64,000 nt of DNA from Amylostereum areolatum. Taxonomy: Eukaryota > Basidiomycota > Agaricomycetes > Russulales > Stereaceae. The notes under the pieces were generated by a model. It was not told where the DNA came from, did not search any database, and saw nothing but the letters and a program-made list of their open reading frames with translations. Below are positions 1 through 11,246 of the stretch, piece after piece (the first letter of the stretch is position 1; each line of letters opens with the position of its first letter). The translations under genes and the position numbers were made by a program. The stretch spans positions 806,001 through 870,000 of the forward strand of contig SAXG01000012.1 in the NCBI GenBank assembly GCA_012932865.1, read 5' to 3'.

Positions 1-1454
1 GGGTGAGTTTCTGTTGTCCGGGCGCGAGGAACGAGTCTCCTTCACCCATTCGTCGTCTGAGACGTAGCCATCTGACGCATAGGCCGGTCTGGATTGCGAA
101 GTAAGGACGGACGGTCTTACTGGCGCGGGTGCAGTCTCGGTTTGGGTTTCTGGCACAGCCAGGACGATGGCGTGCGGAGTGAGCAAGGCGATCCGCCATG
201 ATTCTTCCTCGCCAGTGGAGCCGTCGTACACCGGAAGCGTGTGCATACCGCTGACGACGCAGGTTCCGCCGAGGGGGCCCACCCCCAGCCGAGCTTGCTG
301 TGAATGATCACAGCTGACCACCCTCTTGGACGCTGGGCTGAAAATCGCGAAACCGGCCTCAGTTTCACGATCGGAATCTGATGTCCAACAAACTTTGGGG
401 GAAATATGGAGGTAGGTTCGCCGCGGAGCGGAAGATGTTGTGGCGAGAAGAGGGATAAAGGAGAGGTACGCTGGCCCACCGACCGTAGAGGACGCGATGA
501 GGGCGTGGCCAGAATGTATGCCGAGCCATCGAAGGCCAAGGGACGGCAGTGCACATGACAATTCTGGTTCAGAGGCAATCGCAGTGTAGACGCGAGTACG
601 CGCGCCCGTAGAGGAACGGCAGACGATGAAACCTGCCGATGTGAGTTGCAGGGCCTCGCCGTGGATGATGATAGGCTGGTGGACTGCCAGTGTGTCTGGA
701 CGTGGACGTGGCACGAGAACGAGGAACGTCATTCCGTCCTCGGTGCCATGTCCTTGTGGATGATATTGTACCCTGCCATTATCAAAGGGTCAGTTCTAAA
801 ATACATGTCCAGGGTCGAGGAAGAAACCGACCTGCCGTTCCCGATAGCCCAACAGCCCCAGCTCTCTCGCATACCCACAGAGCGAAAAACTTCTGTCCCA
901 GGATCTCCATTTGACTCCGAAAGAGCGGCGCCTGGTGCAGCGAGCCACGGGTCTGACCTCCTGAGTACGCATCGCACGTCACGCCCCGCAGAACCTAGCC
1001 ATTGAACGCCGCCGTCTGGGTATACGAGCCTATACGTGATGTAGAAGTCCTCTTCAGTCCGATCTTGTGGAAGGGAGCGTAGTTTGAGAGCTATGACGAG
1101 CGTGTGCTCATCGTTCGTGGTCAGGTCCTCCGGCTCGTCGAGTACAAATTCAGGACCTTCCTCCGACTCGTCTTCCTGAGCTTTCGTTGCTGGGCGCTCC
1201 GGCGGGCCAGCCGCTACGAGCTCTTGGAACGTGTGTGAACCCCACTCGCCTGGTGCGCGTCCATTATCGACCGGTGCATTCGTCCAGGCCTGCAATTGGA
1301 CGCCATCACGCTTCAGATGTGCGACCACGTCTGCAGAACCCAGATGTGCCCTAAGAAGGAGCGTTACCCCACCGGCGCGTGAATTGGGTGGGACGTCGAT
1401 TGTGTGGGTTGTCTCGAGGGCCGGAGAGAACGTATCGCGAGTGACAAAGCTCAT
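1..1454 (-). CDS. Unrecognised protein, 3' end cut by window edge
   Basis: I do not recognise this family. An open frame starts at the ATG at 1454-1452 and runs down to about 840. A probable intron with acceptor near 780 joins it to a second frame that stays open from about 780 to the left edge of the window, with no stop seen. The protein begins MSFVTRDTFSPAL. Its first half has alternating hydrophobic and charged residues that look like beta strands, with an acidic stretch (residues about 95-110), then the segment FYITYRLVYPDGGVQWLG. The second half looks globular, with several short beta-like runs. No signal peptide or clear membrane segment is visible. It is plausible as a cytosolic beta-rich protein, but no function can be given. 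The C-terminus lies outside the window. Confidence 0.6.
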
Positions 1455-2009
1455 GATGACGGGTAATGTGGTGAGTTGGGATTGGATGGTGTCCTGGGAC
1501 TAGAATGTCAATGTCTTATAGTACAGAAGCCCCGAAGAGAACAGGAGTATAACGGGAGGCAAGAAGGGCGATGAACGGGTAGACAGGAGAGCCGGCTGTG
1601 GGACCTCGAGGACGTTCAACGTTGCATAAGTATGCTCCGAAACGTGGTTACAGGCTGTCGCGGACAGCACGCGTGCGTTGGAGAGAAAACAAGACTCCGA
1701 GAAAACAAGGCAGCCGCGAGGCGTTCAGCGAATGAGCCTAGGCCATAACTTACACCCATATCGATCAACTCTATCAACACAGTCTCCTCAGCTCTTCGCG
1801 CGAATGGCACCTTATCAACCAATATCAAGTCAAACGAACGTACCTACGGCATTGTGTAGAACCGATACCAACCCAGGACGTGCATCGAACGCTTCGCGCT
1901 ACTTATCATACAGCCTCTGGGACAATTCCCATACAGCACGTGGATATTAATACCTACTCGCTTGCACAAGGTCAAGAACATATGTATGTATCCGCATCCG
2001 CATCGGCAG
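1455..2009. other. Intergenic, 555 bp
   Basis: Lies between the start of the left-edge gene and the stop of the RING gene, both on the minus strand, so it should hold the promoter of the first and the 3' untranslated region of the second. I see no recognisable gene, repeat or RNA in it. Confidence 0.5.
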
Positions 2010-3746
2010 TCAACGACGCCTCTCGCCATGGCCCCTAGAACTTCGATTGGCACCTCGACCACCGCCGCGAGGCCCTCCGGACCCGTGATAACCCTGCCCT
2101 CCACCCCCCCCGCTTCTTCTCGACCCACCCGCACCCTCGTGTCCCCTCGAACGATTTCTGCGGGGGTTGCCCCGCGAATTGCCTCCGTTGTAAGCCGCAT
2201 TGCGTATGGTTTGCGGTAGGATGGCGTCTCCATCAGGATCTTCCTCCCCTTCTCCTAACTCGCTGCCGTCGTCGACGAAATCCACGTCGAGGGGGTCGTC
2301 GCCCAAGAGCTCATAGATGACTTCGAACATATCTGAAGCGATAGTGGTTCGTGGCTTTCGCGGAGGTGCGGCCGATGCACGTTTCGCGGCTAAGGCCTTT
2401 CCCTTCCTGTTATACACACGATGAATATGTTAGCACCATCCGAGACTACGGTGCACCTACTCCTTCCTCTTCTGCCAGTCAGATAACTGGCTGCCGCCCA
2501 CTTCCCAGCCATCGACACCACTTTCACGCAAAGCTTGCACGTGCTTTTCTATCGTGTTGTCCATGGCGATGTTGGAGATCATGGGCACTTCCGCAGACAA
2601 GTGGGATCGACACACTGGACATGTCGCTGCCTTCTTCCGCTGATAGACGAGCTAATGGTCAGTGTTGGGGCGAATAGAAGCGGAGTAACCTACGTTCTGT
2701 CCGATCCATCCCCAGCCACACTCGCTGCAGAAAGAATGTCCGCAGGGGTTACCAACGTGTACTGCGGCACTAAAAAAGACGCGGTTCGAAAGGCTCCCAA
2801 GGGAAAGAAAGGGACACTTACAGCAAATCGCAACAGCTGTGGTAAACAACGAACATCAGTGACTTTAAATATAGGACTTGTTAAGAGCGTTCCATACATT
2901 GGGCAGGTCATTTCGTCCTCAAACCCGCTGAGTACTCGTCGTAGACCGGTGTTGGGAGACTCCTTCTCTTTACCCTTCGTGCTTTTGATAGGAGTCGTCT
3001 TCGGACTGTCTAGGTACATTTTCTGCCGTTTACGCGGTGTACTGAGCTTGCCAGGTGTTATTGCCGCGCCTGTCGTAGCCCTCGGTCTGACAGGAGATTC
3101 CGAGTCGTGCTCGCCTGCCTGGGCTAAAGCGTCGACATTGTAGTAGCATTAAAAGAGTCGGGCGAGATGAACGAACCAGAAAAGTACCGAGACACCCGCT
3201 GGACAGCTAGATGGAAGGCAGAGTACGAGGCGTGGTAGAATTAGTTGGTGTTGGCAAACAGGCAGCACGGGAAGAGCGTACGTACGCGAAGACTTGATGG
3301 AGTTGTTTGTAGTGGATATACGCTCCACGTCGGACTGTGCTTTCCCTACATGCGTGCCCTCCACAGCTCTAAACCGAGAGGAGCCTGCCTCAGCTGCGGT
3401 TAACAGCTGTTTGAGCTTAGAAAGTCCAGAACGTACCTGCCATTGATAGTGAGCCCGAGCCCGAGCCTGACTCCACAGTGAGCCCTCCTTCTAAGGCATC
3501 GAGCTCCGCAAAAGCCGAGTCATCCAAGTCATCAAACGAATAGTGACTGGATGGTGTGGCAGCACCCTCTAGCGCGTCTTCCCCCAGGATACTGCCAAGG
3601 CTGTCGGTACTGGCTAGCGCATTACGCGACCTATCCGGGTTGGCGGATACCGTCAACACAGCGTCGGAAAGTCCTGGAACAGTATTCCAGTCTACACCAA
3701 CGAATGGATCTGGAAATTCATCGAGATCGGAGTCGCTGTCCGCCAT
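2010..3746 (-). CDS. RING-finger (C3HC4) protein, probable E3 ubiquitin ligase
   Basis: Start ATG at 3746-3744 (MADSDSDLDEFPDPF), stop at 2010. The gene has several short introns. The RING is only seen after splicing: an intron begins at GTATGG about 10 nt after the first zinc-ligand codon, and a very short exon supplies CPICCDLL. The next exon gives NPCGHSFCSECGWGW and the following one ATCPVCRSHL, so all eight C3HC4 ligands are present. Before the RING is an acidic, Ser-rich region and a basic patch (TPRKRQK). After it come a helical segment, an acidic stretch (DDPLDVDFVDD) and an Arg/Gly-rich tail typical of RNA- or chromatin-binding RGG regions. The E3 role is inferred from the RING. Substrate is unknown. 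The acidic N-terminus and RGG tail suggest a nuclear protein. Confidence 0.8.
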
Positions 3747-4181
3747 GGTTGTGGATTCGACGTAGAGACAGGGCCTGTAAGTCTGGGAGATGTGGAAAAG
3801 AGCTGAGGTTGATAGGTACTATTTGTGGTATTATAAGGATCCGTTCGTGTGGGGTAAGTGCGCACGTATGTTGTGGATGGCAGTGGGTATGTTGTAAACT
3901 TGAAGCAAAAAGGGGCGCGCCGTGCCGCCGCGCGTATCACGTGATCTCATACTTAAGTACTTGACCGTCAAAGATCTAAAGATCTGGCCATCTACCGCGA
4001 ACCGAAGCTCAGTACTCAGTTTAAGTCGCAAGCGCGTCGTCGCTCTGAACTTGATTGAGATACCAAGAAAGCATACACCGTAAAGTAGAAGTACAGCTAG
4101 CAATACACCAGGCTAAATTACGTGAAACACCGAAAAGCTGAATGCGACGTGAGATGAAAATAATGCAAGTGCGCCACGCAT
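3747..4181. other. Intergenic, 435 bp, promoter side of RING gene
   Basis: Upstream of the RING gene and downstream of the next minus-strand gene. A TATAAT-like stretch on the minus strand near 3830 lies about 85 bp upstream of the RING start codon. No gene recognised. Confidence 0.4.
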
Positions 4182-5028
4182 TCACCCCGACACCGGACTG
4201 ACAGCGTTCGACGTGCGGCGGAAGTGAGGTACCCCGTGTTGAGGCTCGGACAGATGTATACGGTGGCTCCGGCGCTCAGTTTCGCCCTCTTCCCATGATT
4301 TCTCCGATGCACCTTGCGTCAGGAGCGAATCTATGGCCATGGCGCCTCTTGCATGGGGAGAATGAGGAGCAGAGTCACTGCGCGTGGACGAGTACGGTGA
4401 TGACGGTATTTGAGACGAGGAGGGGCTGGGCATAGATCGGTAGGGTGAGGGTGGAGAGTCGGACCGCCTGTGGCGTTTGCGAACAGGGCCGTCTTGATAA
4501 TGCAGTTTCGGAGATCGCGAGATGCGGGAACGAGAGTAGGAGGTAGGAGGCGAACGCGAGCCGGTGGTCGCCGTGTGGTCCGCCGTGTAGGAGTATGGGA
4601 TATCGTGGTGAGGGACGGGTTGTGATGCGGGAACAACCTGGTAATATTCAAGCATGGGTCGATGAAGGGAGGCCACGGAGGCGATCCGCTGAGAGAATAG
4701 TGAGTACGGTCCAGAATAGTGCTGATGGATGTATACATACCTGGTCTTCTGCGCTCTTCGCGGAGAGCATTGCGAGTAGCATTTCTCTGTCGCCATCGCC
4801 TCGTGTGCGGTATGCTCCCAATATTTCGCGCAAGGTGGGTGGTGATGGCTATGAGACCCTATGAGCGACGGCTGTGAGATGGGTAGGAGAATGGCTTACC
4901 TGCTCAAGCATCTGCCATGAGGAAGCTAGAAGGGACTTTGCGGGAGTGTGTGAGGAGGGGTGGGCAGGGTAGTCGGATAGTTGAGAGCTATCGAGGGGAC
5001 GGGTGGGATGGGAAGCGACAGAAGCCAT
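4182..5028 (-). CDS. Unrecognised Ser/Pro-rich fungal protein
   Basis: Start ATG at 5028-5026 (MASVASHPTRPLDSSQ), stop at 4182, at least three exons. Exon 1 ends ...SWQMLEQ, then an intron, then PSPPTLREILGAYRTRGDGD and REMLLAMLSAKSAEDQ, then an intron (GTATGT...CTCTCAG), then RIASVASLHRPMLEYYQ. The middle segment is a well-formed amphipathic helix pair and is the only part that looks conserved. I have the impression that similar helical segments occur in fungal regulatory proteins, but I cannot name one. The remaining about 150 residues are Ser/Pro/Arg-rich and probably disordered, with a basic run KRHRRS that could be a nuclear localisation signal. The role is unknown. A nuclear regulatory or scaffold protein would fit. 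Confidence 0.6.
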
Positions 5029-6381
5029 AGGGAATTAGGTGGGGATGAGATGGGGGCCCAACCTGGCAGGGCAAGGATTGCTTTTGAGGCGACGGCATAG
5101 CACTCCTCCCAAGATTTTTCGCCAAGCCCAAGTCCGTTAAAAATACCCCGTATACACGGAATCTGAGAAGCGGGAGACGCCGCATGCACGCAGACGAACA
5201 GGAAGAGGAAAAGGCGGGAAAGCGAAGAGAGAGCAAGCCGGAGGACGTTGCGTGGGCAGCCGATCGGTCGAGAGAGGAGGAGCGAGGCAAGAGGGAGGAG
5301 GACGAGAGGCGGGGAGGGAGGATCGTGCGTCGCCACTTGCGCCACTTCTGCCACCGCCGCGCCGTTTGCAACTGCAAGGTCTATAAAAAACGCGTGGTAT
5401 TTCGGGACGGACCAATGAGCATCCCTGCCAAGCCTTTCAACCAACATCCATCCGAAACGCCTCCAAACGCCCTCCTCAAAATATCTCGCCCTCAACCGTC
5501 GTTTCCTCTCCCACAAACTCCTCATTTTCACCTCTCGTCCTCATCCTGAACCGTGGCTTCAAACAATCCCTCCTTGGTCCCGATGACTTCTCGCGAACCC
5601 TCCACAGACAAAATCCCGTTGGTACCTCCAGTCTCCAAGCTCAAGAGTCTATGACTATGAATAGCCTTCTATCTTTCTCTCACGTCAACACCCGTTTCAG
5701 CGCTGCATCTGGCCGTGCAACATCCACTGGCATTCCATCGCTCGTTGTAGTGGCTCACCTCCTCATCCGGTCAATTTGACGCGCAAGTCCTCCCTCGCAC
5801 TTTCCGTTATCCTTGCCAAACCATTGCTGCTGAAGCCCGTTATATCGCGAAGCTACCAGGAACCTCTCGGCACGCCGAGCTATCTCAATAAACTATATCA
5901 GTCTCGAAGAACCGCAGGGCCGCGCCGACTGGGCGAGCTTGGCAGTCTCATGCAAAGGAAGGTCTATTTATTCGTCGACCCCTTCAAATAATCATGATCT
6001 TTCACCATACTTGGGATATATGGCACCTACTCCTGCATGATGAGTCAAACGGTCATTCGGTTTGATGTATGTTCCCATCCCAGTCCGAGATACGCGCTCT
6101 CAAACTCAGCCGTGCAATCCAGGTGCAAACAACGGTGATAGAGAGCGCGGAGCAAACGTCATGGGACTTTCGTATCATGTATGCGCCTTCAGCCTAGAAC
6201 TGCAGGGACTAATGTTGCCGCATGTATTGTTTCACGCCTTCTGACGACCGTGTTCGACTACATATATGTATATATATACCAAAGAAATACATCACCGTCG
6301 TGATCACTACACCAAGCCTGTCGGTCGTACGCACCGGAACGAAGGGAGAATCTGCGCCAGGGAAAAGACCATGTCTGACAA
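5029..6381. other. Gene-poor stretch, 1.35 kb
   Basis: Holds the promoter of the preceding minus-strand gene and the 3' flank of the chitinase gene. 5170-5330 is strongly purine-rich on the plus strand and 5415-5550 pyrimidine-rich, which keeps long frames open by composition alone. A short plus-strand frame at 5582 begins MTSREPSTDK but ends after 21 codons. I see no convincing gene. Confidence 0.35.
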
Positions 6382-8716
6382 TTAGAATCGTAAATTCCCA
6401 GAGTCGGCACGGCGCCTGTCCCTGCTGTCCTTGCTCCCTCTACTCTTACTATCGGTCGTCTTCGCGGAGGCAGACGTGGCCTTGGCCTTGGCCGCAGTGG
6501 AGGCGCAGGCTCCGTCGTCTATCCACACGCCGGCGGATCCTGATGCACGTCAGTCCTTGACATTATGACAATAGTACCAGAGATCAGAGATACACACCTC
6601 CAGGAAGTGTCCCCTTGCGTCCACCACTGGGCAGTCCAGAGATGTCCGCTAAGGTTGTCGTTAGAGCACTCCATATATGCACGTAACAATTCAGCCCACT
6701 TGTAAACAGCCTGCTCTGATCCTGTGAAGATAGCAGTGCTGGTCCAGTCCGGGACACCTGCGCAACTGCCGCTTGGGGCAGAAGTAGGAGATGGCGAGGC
6801 TGCAGTGCCTTCGCATGCGCTGACTGTAACGATTTATCAGGACCAGCTTCTGCAAATTGTGATCAGAACAGACGCACTCGCACTCCAATCGCTGTTGGGA
6901 TTATTCGTCGGCTCCGCATTCGAAAACCACTTGGCCTGCAGAGAATGCGTTAAAACGTGTTCACTGACCTCAGGCCTCAAGCCTCGGGTTTCGCTCAACA
7001 ATTCACCTGCCATATGTATCTAGAGTGGGTCCCAGTGAGAGCACGAATAAAAAGGACGAAATCTAAATTTACCCGCTAGATGACACCTGCTGTCCACCTG
7101 TGTAGCTTGTGCCTTGCACAAATGCCGGGGCAGAGCAAGCTGGGAATGTGAAGCCTGTCCCGCCTGCTGCTACGAGCGCGTTCTTGATGCCCAAGTCGTA
7201 CTCGTCGTTAGCTGCATAAAAGGCATCGTAAGCAGGCCAGGAAAATATAGAAGGTTGAGCATCACCCACCGACGGCCTGGGACGCATCCCATAACATTAC
7301 GCCGCCGAACGAGGGGAAGCTCTTTCGCATTTGGACGGCGATGCTCGTGAGAGTGTCCAAATCCTGATACCCTCCCCCAGCCGCTGTGCTGGATGCCGGT
7401 GCTCCGATGTAGATTTTGACATTAGAATTTGGGCTTATGGTTCTGGCCCAGTTATCCCTAGGGGTAGGTTAATGAACAATGTGTCGATTAGCCCATTCAG
7501 AAACCCACCAAATCCCATAGTTCCATTGCTGAAAGGGCGGGGACGATGAGACCTTTGCACCGTGAACAGAGCAGCGCGGTCAGCTCACCGAAGCGGTGTT
7601 AAAATTCTGCAAGCCGCACGGATTGTTGTCTATTTGGAACCATCAGTGAGGTCAGCGATCTAGGAAACGAAATGCTCACAAAACTGTACGTAGACGGCGT
7701 CAAATGAGGCAGAGTTGAGGACAATGCCTAGAGATGCGTCTGGATAAACGCATTGAGGAGCAGCAGTTACGTAGTACCTAGGTGACACCTCCATTGATAA
7801 CGCACAGCGAAACAAGGGATGCGACCTACGTCTTGCCACTGCTAGCAGCGTGCGATCGTATCTGATTTACAAACGCGACATATCCTGTACCAGAACCCCC
7901 CTCGATATCGAGGTCAATACTTTGAGCACCTGACGTCAGAACAATGCGGCGGAATTGGGCATAGCAGAAATGCATACCCATCGAGGACCGCATCTCCGAA
8001 CGGACGGGTCGAGCTACTCCCTCCGAGGAAGAGGTTCCAGATCGTGTCCGCGAAGGCCACTGCTTGATCATCACCTGAGAACCCAACTCCACCACCGGCA
8101 CCACCAAGGCTGAGGGTGACAACCTTTCCCTTCGACTGGCAAAACTCAATGTCAGATGCCATCGCACTACAATCCGCGAGACCTGTCCCCGGGAAAGTCG
8201 CGTTGTCCACATTATTGCAAGTCTAAGGTGTCTCTGAGAAAGGTACGAGAAGGATGATAAGGTTCTTCTCACATTGGCTAGGTTGAGTACAGGAAGTCCG
8301 CCCGTGCCAAAGAAGGTAGTCACGAATGCAATGGGGATGACATCGATAGCATCGTCCTGATAATAATGTCAACCAGCCGCTTTTCATGTGTAAACAGTCC
8401 AACAGACCTGGCAGTATTGTGATAATGGCTTCTGGAAGTTCGCTGTGTCGGTGTGGGTAGCTCCATACGAGTTCTGTCCCCAGTACCTAGAGAACGTCGA
8501 TTCGTTACAGCATACCCAGCATGATGGGCTAGATCGCGTACACCGCAACCTTATGAGCGGACCCGTGTCAGTCGACGACGAGCTGCAGGCGATAAGCTAA
8601 CCAAAACTGACGTTGTCAAACCGCGTATTATCGAAAGCTCTTACGACATCTGCAGGAAGCGTCAGGTAGAGCCAACCTGTGACAAGTGCATGGAAAAGAG
8701 TGAGTTTCGACGGCAT
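6382..8716 (-). CDS. Secreted GH18 class III chitinase with two CBM5/12 modules, C-terminal frameshift
   Basis: Start ATG at 8716-8714, chosen because it opens a signal peptide ([18 protein letters not shown]...), with a TATA box 51 bp upstream. The protein hydrolyses chitin outside the cell. GH18 landmarks in order: the first strand ([10 protein letters not shown]), substrate-binding [12 protein letters not shown], the catalytic [10 protein letters not shown] formed across an intron (Glu is the acid/base), [24 protein letters not shown] and GGVMLWDAS. Then come two chitin-binding CBM5/12 modules: [14 protein letters not shown], split by a 13-nt micro-exon (about 7008-7020), and [16 protein letters not shown] with [12 protein letters not shown]. 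Just after this the conserved frame ([11 protein letters not shown], ending at the stop at 6382-6384) can be reached only by skipping one base near 6605. Without that, the frame ends at 6449-6451. So the second CBM is probably damaged or the sequence has an error. Confidence 0.85.
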
Positions 8717-9289
8717 CACAAGCGAGGGAAGTGGAACACGCCTGAGCAAAGGCCCAAGGTATGGTGTATATATACTAAACATCCATCAAGGCTGCTGCAC
8801 GCATCCTGACCAAATGTGTCCTATAATGCTGAGGTGCCAGCTCTTCGGTGCCTGATAGAGGGTATATATACTTCTCGTGGTCTTTGGCAGCAAGTGCCAG
8901 CAGAGCACCTAGATAGTGAGGGTTGGCTGTGAGCCTAGAGACGTGTCCCGCCGGAGGGAGAAGGACGTCGTCCATGTGGTGACCGTTTTGCCTGATCACG
9001 TTGAAATCTTATTGTGGGTGATATGCCGAGGGAAGAGGTCTCGTTGGGAGAAGATATCAGCGAGCCACGCGACAGTTGGGGGAAACCATAAGAGGAGCAT
9101 GTGCCACTCGCGCTTAAAGCAGGTAGACAAACAGAAGGAAGCCGCGGGTTCATCAAGAGTATCACGACGATATCTTGTGAGCCAGGGAACAATACGCCTA
9201 AAGGGGGGCAAGTTTAGATACCGGACAGGTTCACACAATGTTACAGGAGAACAGAATAAATATGTCCTCATCGTCACAGAAAAGGTGTA
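8717..9289. other. Intergenic, 573 bp, chitinase promoter / CK2 alpha 3' flank
   Basis: Between two minus-strand genes. Apart from the TATA box near 8770 I see nothing identifiable. Confidence 0.4.
8767..8774 (-). promoter_or_regulatory. TATA box of chitinase gene
   Basis: TATATATA 51-58 bp upstream of the chitinase start codon, at a normal spacing for a strong regulated fungal promoter. Confidence 0.55.
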
Positions 9290-10689
9290 TCATGCTCCCG
9301 ACCCTTCGCTCTCGACATCTGTGCCTGCAGAATTTCTAACGTGGTCTGTAAAGCAGCCATGAGAATGGAGTAGGGACCAAGAATGCAAAGACTCACCGAA
9401 GTATGGGTGCGCCTGTGCCTCTCGTGCAGTCAGCCGCTCTTGATGGTCATAACGCAGCAGCTTGTCCAGAAAATCGATGGCTTCGTTCGTGATATACCGT
9501 TGATTTTCCGAAGTGATGAAACGGGTCCAAGGTTTCCGCGGATACCTGAAAGGTTGCTGATCAGTAAGGTCGCGTCGATGTCACAGTCATGACGATACCG
9601 ACCGTCCCAGGATCTCGTCATATTGTGCGTCCAGCTCGATGTCGTATTTCTCGAGGTAGGCGTAAAGCTCATCTGTACCAAGAACTTTCGTTATTTTTAC
9701 GAGTTGATCGTAGTTATCGTGCCCATGGAAGAAAGGCTCCTTCCTAAAGATCTGTAGGTACAATGCATAAGTTTCCGGCATATGCCACAAAACCGAAGTA
9801 CGCACCATCGAGGCAAACATGCACCCATAACTCCACATGTCGAGGCTATAATCGTACTCCTGAAAATCGACAAGAAGCTCGGGGCCTTTAAAGTATCGCG
9901 AGGCAACTCGGACATTGTATTGCGTTTTGGGGTGATAGAATTCAGCGAGACCCCAGTCGATCAAGCGCAGCTAGAGAAAGAATGCGATTTGAACACGCCA
10001 CAAGATTCCAGCACCACGATGTATGCACCTTGCGACGCTCATGGTCTATCATGACATTGTGAGGTTTCACGTCCCGGTGCATGATCCCCTTGGAATGACA
10101 GAAATCTAATGCCTACGACGTTTGAGCGGAGAAAAGATAGCGTTAGTACGCAACGCACCTTCAACAGCTCCAGCATGTAAAATCTAACGTCCAAGTCGGT
10201 GAAGCGCGGGTATAACACCTTGAAATCGACGTTGTGCACGTATTCCGTGATCAAGCTGGGGATCTTGGACAGTGGGTCTCGGACGACATCCAGGAGCGCA
10301 ACGATGTTCGGTCCACCGGCGAGGTTTTGCAGGATTTTGATTTCGCGCTTGATCTTCTTCTTCTTCACGGGTTTCAATACCTTGATAATGCACTTCTCGT
10401 CGTTGCCGATGTTCACGCCCTCGAAGACCTAAGAAAAGAAATGAGTTACTGTGCGCACATTTGACTGCACTGAAACGCACCTCAGAGTACTTTCCCCTCC
10501 CAACCTTCCGAACAATCTCGTAGTGATCCTGCGAGCCCCATTGGACTTGGAGATTGTCTAAAAGCCGGTCAGGGAATACTCCAGGTGAGAATGTATTCAT
10601 CACGCACCGTATTCATGCCATGAAGGCCCAAGTTTGGCATTCACGTCGGTGTATATCCGTGCGACAGAAGGAGTCGCAGCCCTACCCAT
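9290..10689 (-). CDS. CKA1: Casein kinase 2 catalytic subunit alpha
   Basis: A constitutively active Ser/Thr kinase acting with the CK2 beta subunit in nucleus and cytoplasm. Start ATG 10689-10687 opens [20 protein letters not shown]; exon 1 ends at 10608 inside the Asp codon of HEYD and exon 2 starts at 10557 with [16 protein letters not shown]. Diagnostic features: glycine-rich loop [11 protein letters not shown] lysine in [20 protein letters not shown] with the CK2-specific lysine cluster, catalytic [12 protein letters not shown], the CK2-type metal-binding DWG (not DFG) in [26 protein letters not shown], and [14 protein letters not shown]. Later exons give [20 protein letters not shown] and the C-terminal lobe ending near AHPYF, followed by a short tail to the stop at 9290. 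All catalytic residues are present. The promoter is unusual: a 6.8-kb transposon begins 136 bp upstream of the start codon. Confidence 0.97.
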
Positions 10690-10815
10690 TGGAAAGGAGG
10701 CAAACGTGCAAAAGTGAGGGGGACGTCGTGCATTTGCCGTGGCGATGGGCGAACACTCTTGACGCCCATTCCACATTTGGCATATATATCCCACGCGTAT
10801 ATATCCTTCAAACAT

Positions 10816-10824
10816 AAGTAATCC
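10816..10824. repeat. 9-bp target-site duplication, left side of copy 1
   Basis: AAGTAATCC directly abuts the left tip of mobile element copy 1 and is repeated exactly at 17589-17597 after its right tip. It shows where and how the element inserted. Confidence 0.95.
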
Positions 10825-10942
10825 TAGACTCGAACCAGTCCCGACGTGCGAGATGACAGTCGATCTCGCAGCCGTAGGGACTGGAGTCGAACAGGCGCGC
10901 GGTGGTACAGGCAAAAAGTTCCCACGCGATAGTTGGGACTTA
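10825..10942 (+). repeat. Left terminal inverted repeat, copy 1, with foldback
   Basis: Aligns with the reverse complement of 17475-17588: the outer 17 bp are identical, then GGGACTGGAG(T/C)GAAC, GGCAAAAAGTTCCCACG and GACTTAG blocks recur in the same order. It can also fold on itself: 10835-10842 pairs perfectly with 10877-10884, and 10847-10854 with 10863-10870, leaving an 8-nt loop. Confidence 0.9.
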
Positions 10943-11246
10943 GAATTTTGGACGCGGTGACGCGTCTCCTCGTCTCTCAACTTACGCGTCTTCGACCCCG
11001 CCTCTCACTATGCTACCTTCTCCCCCGCTCTCCTTCCAATATTTTCTTGTATATCTCACTCATATATATCGAATATATCGTTCTTCTCGCATCTGACCAG
11101 TCCGGTAAGCAATTACTACTCACTTCTGCCTCTCTAGCATACCATGGCGGCTCCGACTGGTCTGAGACATGACGGCCCCCTCTTCCAGGCCGCGATGTCT
11201 ATCTGTTTGCTCGCAAAATATCCCCCAGTCTCTTCCCCTCTCTTCT

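Noticed and set aside
4926..5549. Long frames on both strands at the purine/pyrimidine-rich segment
   Set aside because: They are open because of composition; translations are low-complexity and overlap the promoter of the gene at 4182-5028.
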